From positions 1-29,227 of IMG/VR virus record IMGVR_UViG_3300017751_005770: a stretch of DNA of 29,227 nt, one strand, 5' to 3'. Shown in pieces: positions 15,289 through 21,611 of the stretch; position 1 is the stretch's first letter, and every line of letters starts with the position of its first letter. The notes beneath the pieces are model-generated. The model was not told where the DNA came from, did not search any database, and saw only the letters and a list, made by a program, of their open reading frames with translations. This stretch comes from a virus. The translations under genes and the position numbers were made by a program.

Positions 15289-16187
15289 GAGTAGTAGTAA
15301 CAGGAGGATGTGGTTTTATTGGTTCACATTTTGTAAATTTATTATCATCTAAGGAATTAGATATTGAAGTGTTAGTTGTAGATAAAATGACATATGCAGC
15401 TAATATAAATAATATAATAGCAGCTAATTATAGAATAATACAAAAAGATATTTGTGACCTAACAATAGATGACTTAGGGCACTATGATTATTTAGTTAAT
15501 TTTGCAGCAGAATCTCATGTAGATAATTCTATTAAAGATGGTAAACCATTTGTTAAAACAAATGTTGAAGGAACATTTCATTTATTAGAATTAGCTCGCC
15601 AAAACCCTAATTTACAAAAATTTGTTCAAATTAGTACTGATGAAGTTTATGGTGATATGGCTGATTATCTTAAAGTAGATGAAGCAACACCTGAATTTCC
15701 CCTATATGGTTCATCTTATTACTCAGCAACTAAAGCATCTTCTGATTTATTAGTTCAAGCTGCAGGAAAAACTTATGGATTAAAATATATAATAACTCGT
15801 ACTGTTAACAATTATGGTGAAAACCAACATTCTGAAAAATTAATACCAACAATTATAGATTGTGTAAAAAATGATAAACCTATTCCAGTATATGGAGATG
15901 GTAAAAATATTAGAGAATGGATATATGCTGATGATAATTGTGAAAATATATTTAACTTAATGATAGGTGGTTATGAAGGAGTATATCATATAGGATCAGG
16001 TGAACGTTATAGTAATATAGAAATTATAGGGATAATAGAACAAATTTTACTTAAACGAATTAAATTTGATTTTGTTGAAGATAGAAAAGGCCATGATAGA
16101 GTTTATAAATTAGATTCTAGATTAACCCCCAAACTATATTTAAGTAACACTCTAGAAAATTACTTAACTAAAGAATTATTATTATAA
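15285..16187 (+). CDS. rmlB: dTDP-glucose 4,6-dehydratase (RmlB)
   Basis: The 300-residue protein has all the hallmarks of RmlB: VTGGCGFIGSH (NAD loop), FAAESHVDNSI, the catalytic ISTDEVYGD (Thr118, Asp119, Glu120), and Tyr146-x3-Lys150 (YYSATKAS). It also has TRTVNNYGENQ and IPVYGDGKNIREWIYADD. The enzyme converts dTDP-glucose to dTDP-4-keto-6-deoxyglucose, the branch point for rhamnose and for dideoxy and amino sugars. This is the likely supplier of substrate to the RmlC, RmlD-like and His-type dehydratase proteins of the cluster. No RmlA (glucose-1-phosphate thymidylyltransferase) is encoded here. RmlB from bacteria is near 350 residues; the shortened C-terminus is a small deviation. Confidence 0.95.
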   Translation: MRVVVTGGCGFIGSHFVNLLSSKELDIEVLVVDKMTYAANINNIIAANYRIIQKDICDLTIDDLGHYDYLVNFAAESHVDNSIKDGKPFVKTNVEGTFHLLELARQNPNLQKFVQISTDEVYGDMADYLKVDEATPEFPLYGSSYYSATKASSDLLVQAAGKTYGLKYIITRTVNNYGENQHSEKLIPTIIDCVKNDKPIPVYGDGKNIREWIYADDNCENIFNLMIGGYEGVYHIGSGERYSNIEIIGIIEQILLKRIKFDFVEDRKGHDRVYKLDSRLTPKLYLSNTLENYLTKELLL

Positions 16188-16188
16188 T

Positions 16189-17022
16189 ATGATAGGAATT
16201 ATAGGACAAGGTTTTGTTGGTAATGCAGTTTATCAAAAATTTAAAAATTATTATGATGTATTAACCTTTGATTTAGATAAAACAAAATCAAATTCTAATA
16301 TGAATGAAATAATTTATAAGTGTGAAAATATATTTATATGTTTACCAACACCTATGGATGAAGATGGTAGTTGTAACATCAATATAGTTAAAGGGGTATT
16401 AAGTGAAATAGATTTGATGGTAGATAACCTGGAGACTAAAAGAAATATTGTAATTAAATCAACTGTACCCCCAGGCACAACAGAAAAATGGAATGAAAGG
16501 TATGAATCGTTAAATATAGTATTTAATCCTGAATTTTTAACTGAAAGGAATGCTGTTGATGATTTTAATAATCAAAGTAGAATTATCCTAGGTGGCCCTA
16601 GACCTGCAACTACAGAATTAAGAAGGTTATATTCTAAGGTATTCCCAAAAGCACATATAATTAAAACAGGTTCAACACATGCTGAAATGGTTAAATACGT
16701 TACTAATAGTTTCCTAGCAACTAAAGTATCATTTGCAAATGAAATGTATGAAATTTGTCAAGGAATAGGTCTTGATTATGATAAAGTAATTGAATACGCT
16801 TGTTATGACGATCGTTTAGGAACATCACATTGGAATGTACCAGGTCCGGATGGTGATTTTGGTTATGGTGGTCATTGTTTTCCTAAAGATGTAAAAGCTT
16901 TAATACATTTAGCTAGTGATTATGATGTAAGCTCAGTAATGTTAAATGCTACAGACCAAAAAAATAATAACGTTAGAAAAAACAGAGATTGGGAACAAAT
17001 GAAAGGAAGAGCGGTAACTTAG
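16189..17022 (+). CDS. UDP-glucose/GDP-mannose dehydrogenase family, lacking C-terminal domain
   Basis: The 277-residue protein begins MIGIIGQGFVG (NAD-binding loop, residues 6-11). It contains STVPPGTT (91-98), FNPEFLTE (112-119), Lys169/Asn173, and the catalytic cysteine Cys230 in GYGGHCFPKDVKAL. This family oxidises C6 of a nucleotide sugar twice to give a uronic acid. Normal enzymes have about 390-450 residues; the C-terminal domain that holds the UDP sugar is absent. The frame ends normally with NRDWEQMKGRAVT and a stop, followed by the next promoter, so it looks like a natural short form rather than a break. The substrate is unresolved (UDP-glucose or an N-acetyl hexosamine). Confidence 0.9.
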   Translation: MIGIIGQGFVGNAVYQKFKNYYDVLTFDLDKTKSNSNMNEIIYKCENIFICLPTPMDEDGSCNINIVKGVLSEIDLMVDNLETKRNIVIKSTVPPGTTEKWNERYESLNIVFNPEFLTERNAVDDFNNQSRIILGGPRPATTELRRLYSKVFPKAHIIKTGSTHAEMVKYVTNSFLATKVSFANEMYEICQGIGLDYDKVIEYACYDDRLGTSHWNVPGPDGDFGYGGHCFPKDVKALIHLASDYDVSSVMLNATDQKNNNVRKNRDWEQMKGRAVT

Positions 17023-17053
17023 TAGGATACCTGAAGAAAAGGTCGTATATTCA
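17023..17053 (+). promoter_or_regulatory. Recurring phage promoter, copy 1
   Basis: The -33 element TAGGATACC lies at 17023-17031 and the -7 element TCG-TATATTCA at 17043-17053, with 14 bases between TAGGATACC and TATATTCA. It sits just after the dehydrogenase stop and about 30 bases before the gene at 17081. The leader contains AAAAAGGTTAT, similar to the other copies, but here the start ATG comes later, at 17081. It separates the sugar cluster from the following genes. Confidence 0.75.
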
Positions 17054-17080
17054 CGCCTAATTTAAAAAGGTTATATATTT

Positions 17081-17431
17081 ATGCTACAGACTATTAAAAC
17101 ACCCACCAAAATGAAAATGATTCCTTGTATTAAATGTGAAACACAAATGCCTGAGTTAAGATTAACTAAATATGGCTATAAAGTTTGTGTTAACTGTTCA
17201 ACAGTAGGTACTAAACGTGGTATTCCTGTAATGAGAGGATCAGGTGATCATACCTGGACTGAAACTATTATAATGGAAGAAGAACAATATGAAGAATTTG
17301 TAGTAGCATCTGCTCTTGAACGTGGAGATAAAAATGCTGCCAAAGCTGAAATGTTAAATATGGATAAAGAAGACCGTAACTTACAAGGTCCATACCAAAT
17401 AATTAATAATATAGATAAAGATAGAACTTAG
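17081..17431 (+). CDS. Small zinc-finger protein, DksA/TraR-finger-like
   Basis: The 116-residue protein has a four-cysteine finger near the N-terminus: CIKC, then MPELRLTKYGYK, then CVNC. The CxxC...(P-x-RL)...CxxC pattern resembles the zinc finger of the DksA/TraR family, which binds RNA polymerase, although the spacer is 16 rather than 17 residues and the coiled-coil arm is missing. The remainder contains GDHTWTETIIMEEEQYEEF and an acidic helical part. It is the first gene after promoter copy 1. A transcription-related role is possible, but a plain structural zinc protein cannot be excluded. The ATG at 17081 is chosen because it follows the leader. Confidence 0.72.
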   Translation: MLQTIKTPTKMKMIPCIKCETQMPELRLTKYGYKVCVNCSTVGTKRGIPVMRGSGDHTWTETIIMEEEQYEEFVVASALERGDKNAAKAEMLNMDKEDRNLQGPYQIINNIDKDRT

Positions 17432-17433
17432 TT

Positions 17434-18051
17434 ATGCCAAAACCAAAACCATTATCTAAAGAAATGATAGTGGCGGCTCAAGCAAAAACTAAATCTAATA
17501 TGGCTGCTGCTAGATATCTTCATGTTTCTTATACTCATTATAAGAGGTATGCCCAAATGTACAAGGTATTTGAGGATCATAAAAACCAATCTGGTAAAGG
17601 TATACCTAAATTTCTAAAAGGTACAAGTAAAGAACCAGCATTATTGGATATAATTGAAGGTAGAGTATCAGCAGCCTCATTCACTCCAGCTAAAATTAAA
17701 TATCGTTTAATAGAAGAAGGATATTTATTAGAAGAGTGTTCTATGTGTGGTTTTAAAGAACGTAGGGTGCTTGATTACAAAATGCCTCTACTATTACATT
17801 TTAAGGATAACAATAAATCAAATTATAATAGTGATAATATAGAATTATTATGTTATAACCATTATTTTTTAACTGTGGGAGAAATATTTACAGATAAAGA
17901 TGTTAAACAAATTGAATCTCATAAAGAAGTTAATAGTACTAGTGAAAAAGTAGAATGGGAAGTTGATGATTATCATCTACAACGTTTAAAAGAATTAGGA
18001 TTAGATAATGAAGATGAAGATAGTCCTAACCAATACATAAGTAGAATATGA
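17434..18051 (+). CDS. HTH plus HNH-like protein with lost catalytic residues
   Basis: The 205-residue protein has an N-terminal helix-turn-helix-like part (NMAAARYLHVSYTHYKRYA, residues 22-40). Between residues 102 and 145 lies a region with HNH-nuclease architecture: CSMCG, PLLLHFKDNNKSN, DNIELLCYNHYF. In active HNH proteins the pattern is L-H-H, N, and C-x-x-C-H. Here the second histidine is Phe123, the second zinc ligand is His143 in place of Cys, and the last catalytic histidine is Tyr144. It is therefore likely a catalytically inactive HNH fold used for DNA binding, or a divergent nuclease. It follows the zinc-finger gene by 2 bases and overlaps the next small gene. Confidence 0.75.
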   Translation: MPKPKPLSKEMIVAAQAKTKSNMAAARYLHVSYTHYKRYAQMYKVFEDHKNQSGKGIPKFLKGTSKEPALLDIIEGRVSAASFTPAKIKYRLIEEGYLLEECSMCGFKERRVLDYKMPLLLHFKDNNKSNYNSDNIELLCYNHYFLTVGEIFTDKDVKQIESHKEVNSTSEKVEWEVDDYHLQRLKELGLDNEDEDSPNQYISRI

Positions 18052-18218
18052 AAAAAGCAAGATCAATAGATAAGAAACATCATAAAATTGTAAAAGATTA
18101 TGATAAACAAAAATCAAGACATTTAGAAAAATTAACTGATAAAATACTTAAAAATGATGAAAAAGCATCTCAGTTAAAATCAAAACCAATCAAAGGAGAC
18201 TTTTTAAAAAACTTTTAA
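18048..18218 (+). CDS. Small highly charged protein, 56 aa
   Basis: This short gene starts with an ATG overlapping the previous stop (ATATGA) and ends 1 base before the muralytic enzyme gene. The product is lysine-rich and helical (ARSIDKKHHKIVKDYDKQ, then RHLEKLTDKILKNDEK). It ends in a segment KPIKGDFLKNF with alternating charge. No domain is recognised. The tight fit between two genes and the length of the open frame support it being real. It could be a nucleic-acid-binding or structural accessory protein. Function unknown. Confidence 0.68.
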   Translation: MKKARSIDKKHHKIVKDYDKQKSRHLEKLTDKILKNDEKASQLKSKPIKGDFLKNF

Positions 18219-18219
18219 T

Positions 18220-18825
18220 ATGAAAAAAATAGACAGTATAACAATAGTATTATTATTTGCTTTAATCTTATTTTCTACAATACTTTTATCTTCATTTAAA
18301 TCAAAAGATAATAGTCCAAAAATCATACCTCAAGAAAATGAAGTAATTAATTATACTAAGGAAGATTCTATTAGAGATGAAATTGAAAGATGGAATCAAT
18401 ATAAACTCCAAAACTATAATGATTTTTTAGATGCTATAGGCTACCAAGAATCCAGAAATAGATATCATATAGTAAATAAATATGGCTACATGGGTAAGTA
18501 TCAATTTGGTAAATCAACATTAAAAACATTAAAAATAAAAGTAAGCCAATCTGAATTTTTAAGGGATAGTGTACTTCAAGAACAAGCTATGTTTGCTTTA
18601 CTTAAATACAATAAAAAAAGATTAAAAAAATTAATAGATAAATATGATGGGCAAATTGTCCATGGTATATTTGTAACAGAATCAGGATTACTTGCTGCTG
18701 CCCATTTAGGGGGGCAAGGTAGTGTTAAAAAATGGTTTAGATCAGGTAAGATAAAAAGAGATGGTAATGGGGTAAAAATTACTTCATATATGAAAAAATT
18801 TGGTGGTTACTATTTATGCCTTTAG
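18220..18825 (+). CDS. Membrane-anchored peptidoglycan hydrolase, lysozyme-like
   Basis: The 201-residue protein starts with a hydrophobic stretch (residues 8-25, ITIVLLFALILFSTILL) without a lipobox or clear cleavage site, so it looks like a signal anchor. The catalytic domain has a lytic-transglycosylase/lysozyme pattern. Glu77 in FLDAIGYQESRNRY is the acid, MGKYQFGKSTL (about 91-101) is the conserved glycine/tyrosine segment, and LLAAAHLGGQGSVKKW (near 160) completes the substrate cleft. It would cut the glycan strands of the cell wall. It may be the endolysin exported as a signal-arrest-release enzyme, or a virion-associated enzyme; the sequence does not decide. No holin is adjacent. Confidence 0.82.
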   Translation: MKKIDSITIVLLFALILFSTILLSSFKSKDNSPKIIPQENEVINYTKEDSIRDEIERWNQYKLQNYNDFLDAIGYQESRNRYHIVNKYGYMGKYQFGKSTLKTLKIKVSQSEFLRDSVLQEQAMFALLKYNKKRLKKLIDKYDGQIVHGIFVTESGLLAAAHLGGQGSVKKWFRSGKIKRDGNGVKITSYMKKFGGYYLCL

Positions 18826-18827
18826 TC

Positions 18828-18840
18828 ATATTTATAATAA
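18828..18840 (+). promoter_or_regulatory. Repeated 13-mer ATATTTATAATAA before a small gene
   Basis: This A+T-rich 13-mer is repeated exactly at 22008-22020. Both copies lie in an intergenic gap, just ahead of a start codon (here 6 bases before 18847). It may be a late promoter element of the T4 type, because TATTTATA is the reverse complement of the T4 late motif TATAAATA. The match could also be chance in A+T-rich DNA. Confidence 0.3.
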
Positions 18841-18846
18841 AAAATA

Positions 18847-18981
18847 ATGGCTAAAATTGTTATAGGAAACTATAAACCCAATAAAAATAAAAAAAGACCT
18901 GGGGTTCATGCTAAAAGTAAAACCTCAAAATTAAAAGCAAGTAAAAACTATGCCAAAAAATATAGAGGGCAAGGAAAGTAG
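18847..18981 (+). CDS. Small very basic protein, 44 aa
   Basis: A short frame starting MAKIVIGNYKPNKNKKRPG and continuing VHAKSKTSKLKASKNYAKKY, ending RGQGK. About a third of the residues are Lys or Arg. I recall similar short proteins, with a GVHAKxKTSK and a KKYxGQG ending, in many marine T4-like phages. The pattern looks conserved rather than random. It could bind nucleic acid or ribosomes. The gene follows the muralytic gene after a 21-base gap that holds the repeated 13-mer. It is too short for most gene finders but has a clear start and fits the spacing of its neighbours. Confidence 0.72.
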   Translation: MAKIVIGNYKPNKNKKRPGVHAKSKTSKLKASKNYAKKYRGQGK

Positions 18982-18982
18982 A

Positions 18983-19126
18983 ATGTATATGACTACTCTA
19001 TTTGAGAGTATGTCTGACACAGACTTTAGAATAATATGGGAACAGGGCCAATTAAGAAATTTTTGTAATGCTTTAAGTTTAGATTTACACGTTAGATCTG
19101 ATAGCAATAATAACAGTGAATGTTAA
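18983..19126 (+). CDS. Small unknown protein, 47 aa
   Basis: This 47-residue frame starts 1 base after the previous stop; an alternative ATG lies two codons in. It ends overlapping the dioxygenase start (ATGTTAA). The product (MYMTTLFESMSDTDFRI, then IWEQGQLRNFCNALSL) looks like a single amphipathic helix bundle with two cysteines. There is no known domain. The fit between two genes with the overlap style used elsewhere in this window supports it. Function unknown. Confidence 0.62.
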   Translation: MYMTTLFESMSDTDFRIIWEQGQLRNFCNALSLDLHVRSDSNNNSEC

Positions 19127-19764
19127 ATAAGTTTATAGAACAAGGTTATATACATTTAGAACAAATAATTCCTCAAAATTTACTTAAAGAGGTCCGTTCT
19201 AGATCTATTCAATTAAAAAACAAATATGAAAATTTTGTAGGATCACCTAGACATAATGGGTCAGGTCAATTTTGGAAAGGACTTGAGTTAGCAAGTACTC
19301 TAGATCCTAATTTATGGAAAGCATATACTTCAAAATTTATGTTTGATATAGCTAAAGAATTATTACAAACACCAAAAATTTATTTATATAATGACCAAGT
19401 AGTAGTTAAATTACCTAATGAGGATTTCCATTTTAATGCTCATTTTGATAATCAATATTGTAAAGACCCTAGTGCTGCAATAAGAGGTGAGTTTAAAACT
19501 ATAAATTGTTGTTGGGTATTAACAAACATGCCCAATGAAACCGGTCCATTAAGTTGTTTTAATAGAAAAACAAATAAATTTGATTTATTACCTGCTAAAG
19601 CTGGGGACATGGTTATAATAGAGGGAAATACACATCATTCTTCTACTCCAAATAAATCAGATCAAATAAGAGCTTTATATGCCTGTGTTTATTCATCTAA
19701 AAATATTGGTGATTTTGAAAAAGGATATTACAATGAAGAATTTTTACATATTTATAACAAATAA
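19120..19764 (+). CDS. PhyH-type 2-oxoglutarate/Fe(II) dioxygenase
   Basis: The 214-residue protein has the PhyH (phytanoyl-CoA dioxygenase) pattern: an N-terminal FIEQGYIHLEQIIP, the iron site His108-x-Asp110 (FNAHFDNQY), a second histidine at 172 or 173 (GNTHHSSTPN), and Arg184 for 2-oxoglutarate (QIRALYACVYSS). Such enzymes hydroxylate small molecules, nucleotides or sugars with oxygen and 2-oxoglutarate. It is different in type from the StrG-like oxygenase in the sugar cluster. The gene precedes a probable virion protein by 9 bases, and hydroxylation of a structural protein or a cell-wall compound is conceivable, but this is speculation. Confidence 0.85.
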   Translation: MLNKFIEQGYIHLEQIIPQNLLKEVRSRSIQLKNKYENFVGSPRHNGSGQFWKGLELASTLDPNLWKAYTSKFMFDIAKELLQTPKIYLYNDQVVVKLPNEDFHFNAHFDNQYCKDPSAAIRGEFKTINCCWVLTNMPNETGPLSCFNRKTNKFDLLPAKAGDMVIIEGNTHHSSTPNKSDQIRALYACVYSSKNIGDFEKGYYNEEFLHIYNK

Positions 19765-19773
19765 ACAAATATT

Positions 19774-20706
19774 ATGATAATTAGATCAGAAGATCCAGGA
19801 CCATGGTTAAACTGGATGAAAAGACCAGAAAATAAGTCCTTAAATATTAATGAGGCAAGAATAAAATACAATAGAGAGCAAATGCTTTTTAATGAACAAC
19901 AAAATGCTTACATTGCTACTCAAAACTTCCAAAACCAACAGGCTGCTTTACAAGCAGATATGTCACCTAATGCTGGATTTACTAAAAATCAAGTTACTAG
20001 GGTTCAATTTGTTTTAAATTCACTTAAAGCTATCCCAGCAAATACAGGTAGTATAGTTGTTGGTTTCCAACATCCTGTTACAGTAACAGGTACTCCTCAA
20101 ATTACAGTACAAAACGGACAACAAGGTGGTGGTTCTGCAGCTACATTCCCATATAGTTATGTATCAGGAACTGGGACGAATGCTATGTTATTTCAACACA
20201 ATCACGCTTCAGCCTCTAATAATGATAGTGGTATTGCTGCTCATGTTTTAACATTAGATAATGAAATAGTTGGGTCAGTAACAACTCAACCCACAACAGC
20301 AACGGCAGATACCTATGTAGCTGAAACTCTAACATGGGCTCAAGGAACAGGAGGTACTGGAGGAAATAATGTAACAGCTACTATTGTTGTAGGAGATTTA
20401 GAAATAGTTGATTCCATTAAAATTACTGATAATGCTAGTGGAGTATTTTCACCTGGTAATACACTTACACTTGCTGGTTCAAACTTAGGTGGTGGTGGTA
20501 ATTTAATAATTACATTAAGAGATCAAGATCTTACAGGTGATATAATTACTATTGGTGGTCAAACTATAGCATTAAATGGTGGAACCATTAAAACAGGTGG
20601 TCCAAATGCGAACACACAAACCCAAGATGCTATTAGAAGACAAGGATTAATTCCAGAAACTAATTTTAATAGTGTACCAGTTACACAAACCGTAACTGCT
20701 AATTAA
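19774..20706 (+). CDS. Probable virion protein with Ig-like (SwmB-type) segments
   Basis: The 310-residue protein has a helical N-terminus (residues 1-65, EQMLFNEQQNAYIATQNFQ) followed by beta-rich, Gly/Thr-rich regions. Around residues 100-135 it reads VTVTGTPQITVQNGQ ... YSYVSGTGTNAMLFQHNH, like the bacterial Ig-like SwmB domain found in surface and phage adhesins. A second beta region (about 190-285) has TLTLAGSNLGGGGN and IITIGGQTIALNGG. It has no signal peptide or catalytic motif, and its composition is typical of phage neck, tail-fibre or capsid-decoration proteins. It ends just before a hairpin terminator, the only gene here clearly ended that way with a structural look. The exact virion position is unknown. 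Confidence 0.72.
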   Translation: MIIRSEDPGPWLNWMKRPENKSLNINEARIKYNREQMLFNEQQNAYIATQNFQNQQAALQADMSPNAGFTKNQVTRVQFVLNSLKAIPANTGSIVVGFQHPVTVTGTPQITVQNGQQGGGSAATFPYSYVSGTGTNAMLFQHNHASASNNDSGIAAHVLTLDNEIVGSVTTQPTTATADTYVAETLTWAQGTGGTGGNNVTATIVVGDLEIVDSIKITDNASGVFSPGNTLTLAGSNLGGGGNLIITLRDQDLTGDIITIGGQTIALNGGTIKTGGPNANTQTQDAIRRQGLIPETNFNSVPVTQTVTAN

Positions 20707-20731
20707 TAGAAAATAATATAAAAATAAATGT

Positions 20732-20757
20732 GGGGAAGCTAGGCTTCCCCATTATTT
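20732..20757 (+). terminator. Hairpin terminator overlapping the next promoter
   Basis: A perfect 8-bp stem GGGGAAGC (20732-20739), triloop TAG, and GCTTCCCC (20743-20750), followed by a moderately T-rich ATTATTT. It ends the virion protein gene. The -33 element of promoter copy 2 (TAGGCTTCC, 20740-20748) lies in the loop and 3' arm of this hairpin. The tail has few consecutive T, so termination may be partial. Confidence 0.72.
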
Positions 20758-20770
20758 GTTCGTATATTCA
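20740..20770 (+). promoter_or_regulatory. Recurring phage promoter, copy 2
   Basis: TAGGCTTCC at 20740-20748 and TTCG-TATATTCA ending at 20770, with the same 20-base distance between the first three bases of the -33 box and TATATT as in the other copies. Downstream, AATAAAGGTT (20778-20787) directly abuts the ATG at 20788, so the untranslated leader is only about 10-15 bases long. Confidence 0.82.
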
Positions 20771-20787
20771 TGTATTAAATAAAGGTT

Positions 20788-21228
20788 ATGCCCATAGTAG
20801 AATTCACAAATTTAAACAAATACGGTCACAAGAGAACCCGTAGATTTTATCAAGAAAAAAGCAATTTAAGTATCGATCCAAGTGGGTTTGGTCCGTTTAT
20901 AGCTTATAGGTTATTTAAATATGATGTAGAAAATCATTTACCTCCAACAATAGCTAAAATAAATGGTAAAACATATATAATGCCTATATGGAAAGAAGTA
21001 ATTGAAGGCACTACAATAAATGATATTAATTGGATTAAACCAAAACCTAAAGTTAAACAAGAACCCATAGTTAAAATATCAACTAGCAGTAGTAACCCAA
21101 ATAAATCATATAAAACAATATACTACCCAGATTCAGGTAAATTTCATTGTAATTGCCCTGGTAGATGGAGAGCATCAGATGGTAGATGTAAACATATAAA
21201 AGCATTAGAAATAAAAATAAATAAATGA
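20788..21228 (+). CDS. SWIM zinc-finger protein
   Basis: The 146-residue protein has a C-terminal SWIM finger (CxC...CxH): Cys121-x-Cys123 (FHCNCPGRW) and Cys134-x-His136 (RCKHIKAL). The N-terminal 90 residues (YGHKRTRRFYQEKSN, SGFGPFIAYRLFKY) are basic and of unknown fold. A Ser/Asn/Lys linker joins the two parts. SWIM domains bind DNA or partner proteins and occur in helicases, MuDR transposases and recombination factors; a stand-alone form here may recognise nucleic acid. It is the first gene behind promoter copy 2 and has the AAAGGTT leader directly before its ATG. It overlaps the HNH gene by 4 bases. Confidence 0.85.
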   Translation: MPIVEFTNLNKYGHKRTRRFYQEKSNLSIDPSGFGPFIAYRLFKYDVENHLPPTIAKINGKTYIMPIWKEVIEGTTINDINWIKPKPKVKQEPIVKISTSSSNPNKSYKTIYYPDSGKFHCNCPGRWRASDGRCKHIKALEIKINK

Positions 21229-21611
21229 TTTGTAAAGTAACATGGTGTAATAATGAAACTGAGTTTTATAATAAAACCCAAAGACATTCATATTGCTCTA
21301 CCCATTATCAGTATAAACAAATTTGTGGAGCTGCTTCCAGAAAAGATAGACCACATTTAATGTATAAAGTAGAAAAATGGACTAAAGGAGAACATCAATG
21401 TGAATGTTGTGGATTTGATCCTGTAGCTGCTTATCCTAATTTACATACTAAAGGACAATCATCTATGTTAGATGTAGATCATATTAATTCAGATATTAAA
21501 CATTCGATTAAAGGTGAACATCCTGATAATTATCAGTTAAATTGTAAACATTGTCATATAGTTAAATCCCATGAAGAAAATGATTATGTGGCTAAAATAT
21601 ATAGAAAATAA
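21225..21611 (+). CDS. HNH endonuclease
   Basis: The 128-residue protein has an intact HNH motif. CxxC (Cys59, Cys62; HQCECCGFDP) and CxxC (Cys107, Cys110) would form the zinc knuckles. Asp85-His86 (DVDHIN), Asn102 and His111 (CKHCH) supply the beta-beta-alpha metal catalytic site. The N-terminal part has a separate set of cysteines and a histidine (Cys3, Cys8, Cys24, His27) that may bind another zinc. HNH proteins cut double-stranded DNA, as homing enzymes, packaging-associated nickases or restriction-like nucleases. The position after a SWIM protein does not decide between these. There is no group I intron or intein sign beside it. Confidence 0.88.
   Translation: MICKVTWCNNETEFYNKTQRHSYCSTHYQYKQICGAASRKDRPHLMYKVEKWTKGEHQCECCGFDPVAAYPNLHTKGQSSMLDVDHINSDIKHSIKGEHPDNYQLNCKHCHIVKSHEENDYVAKIYRK

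Noticed and set aside
21225-21611. HNH gene as a free-standing homing endonuclease in an intron
   Set aside because: The gene is fully embedded in an overlapping operon with no split gene or intron core around it; it is treated as an ordinary HNH gene.
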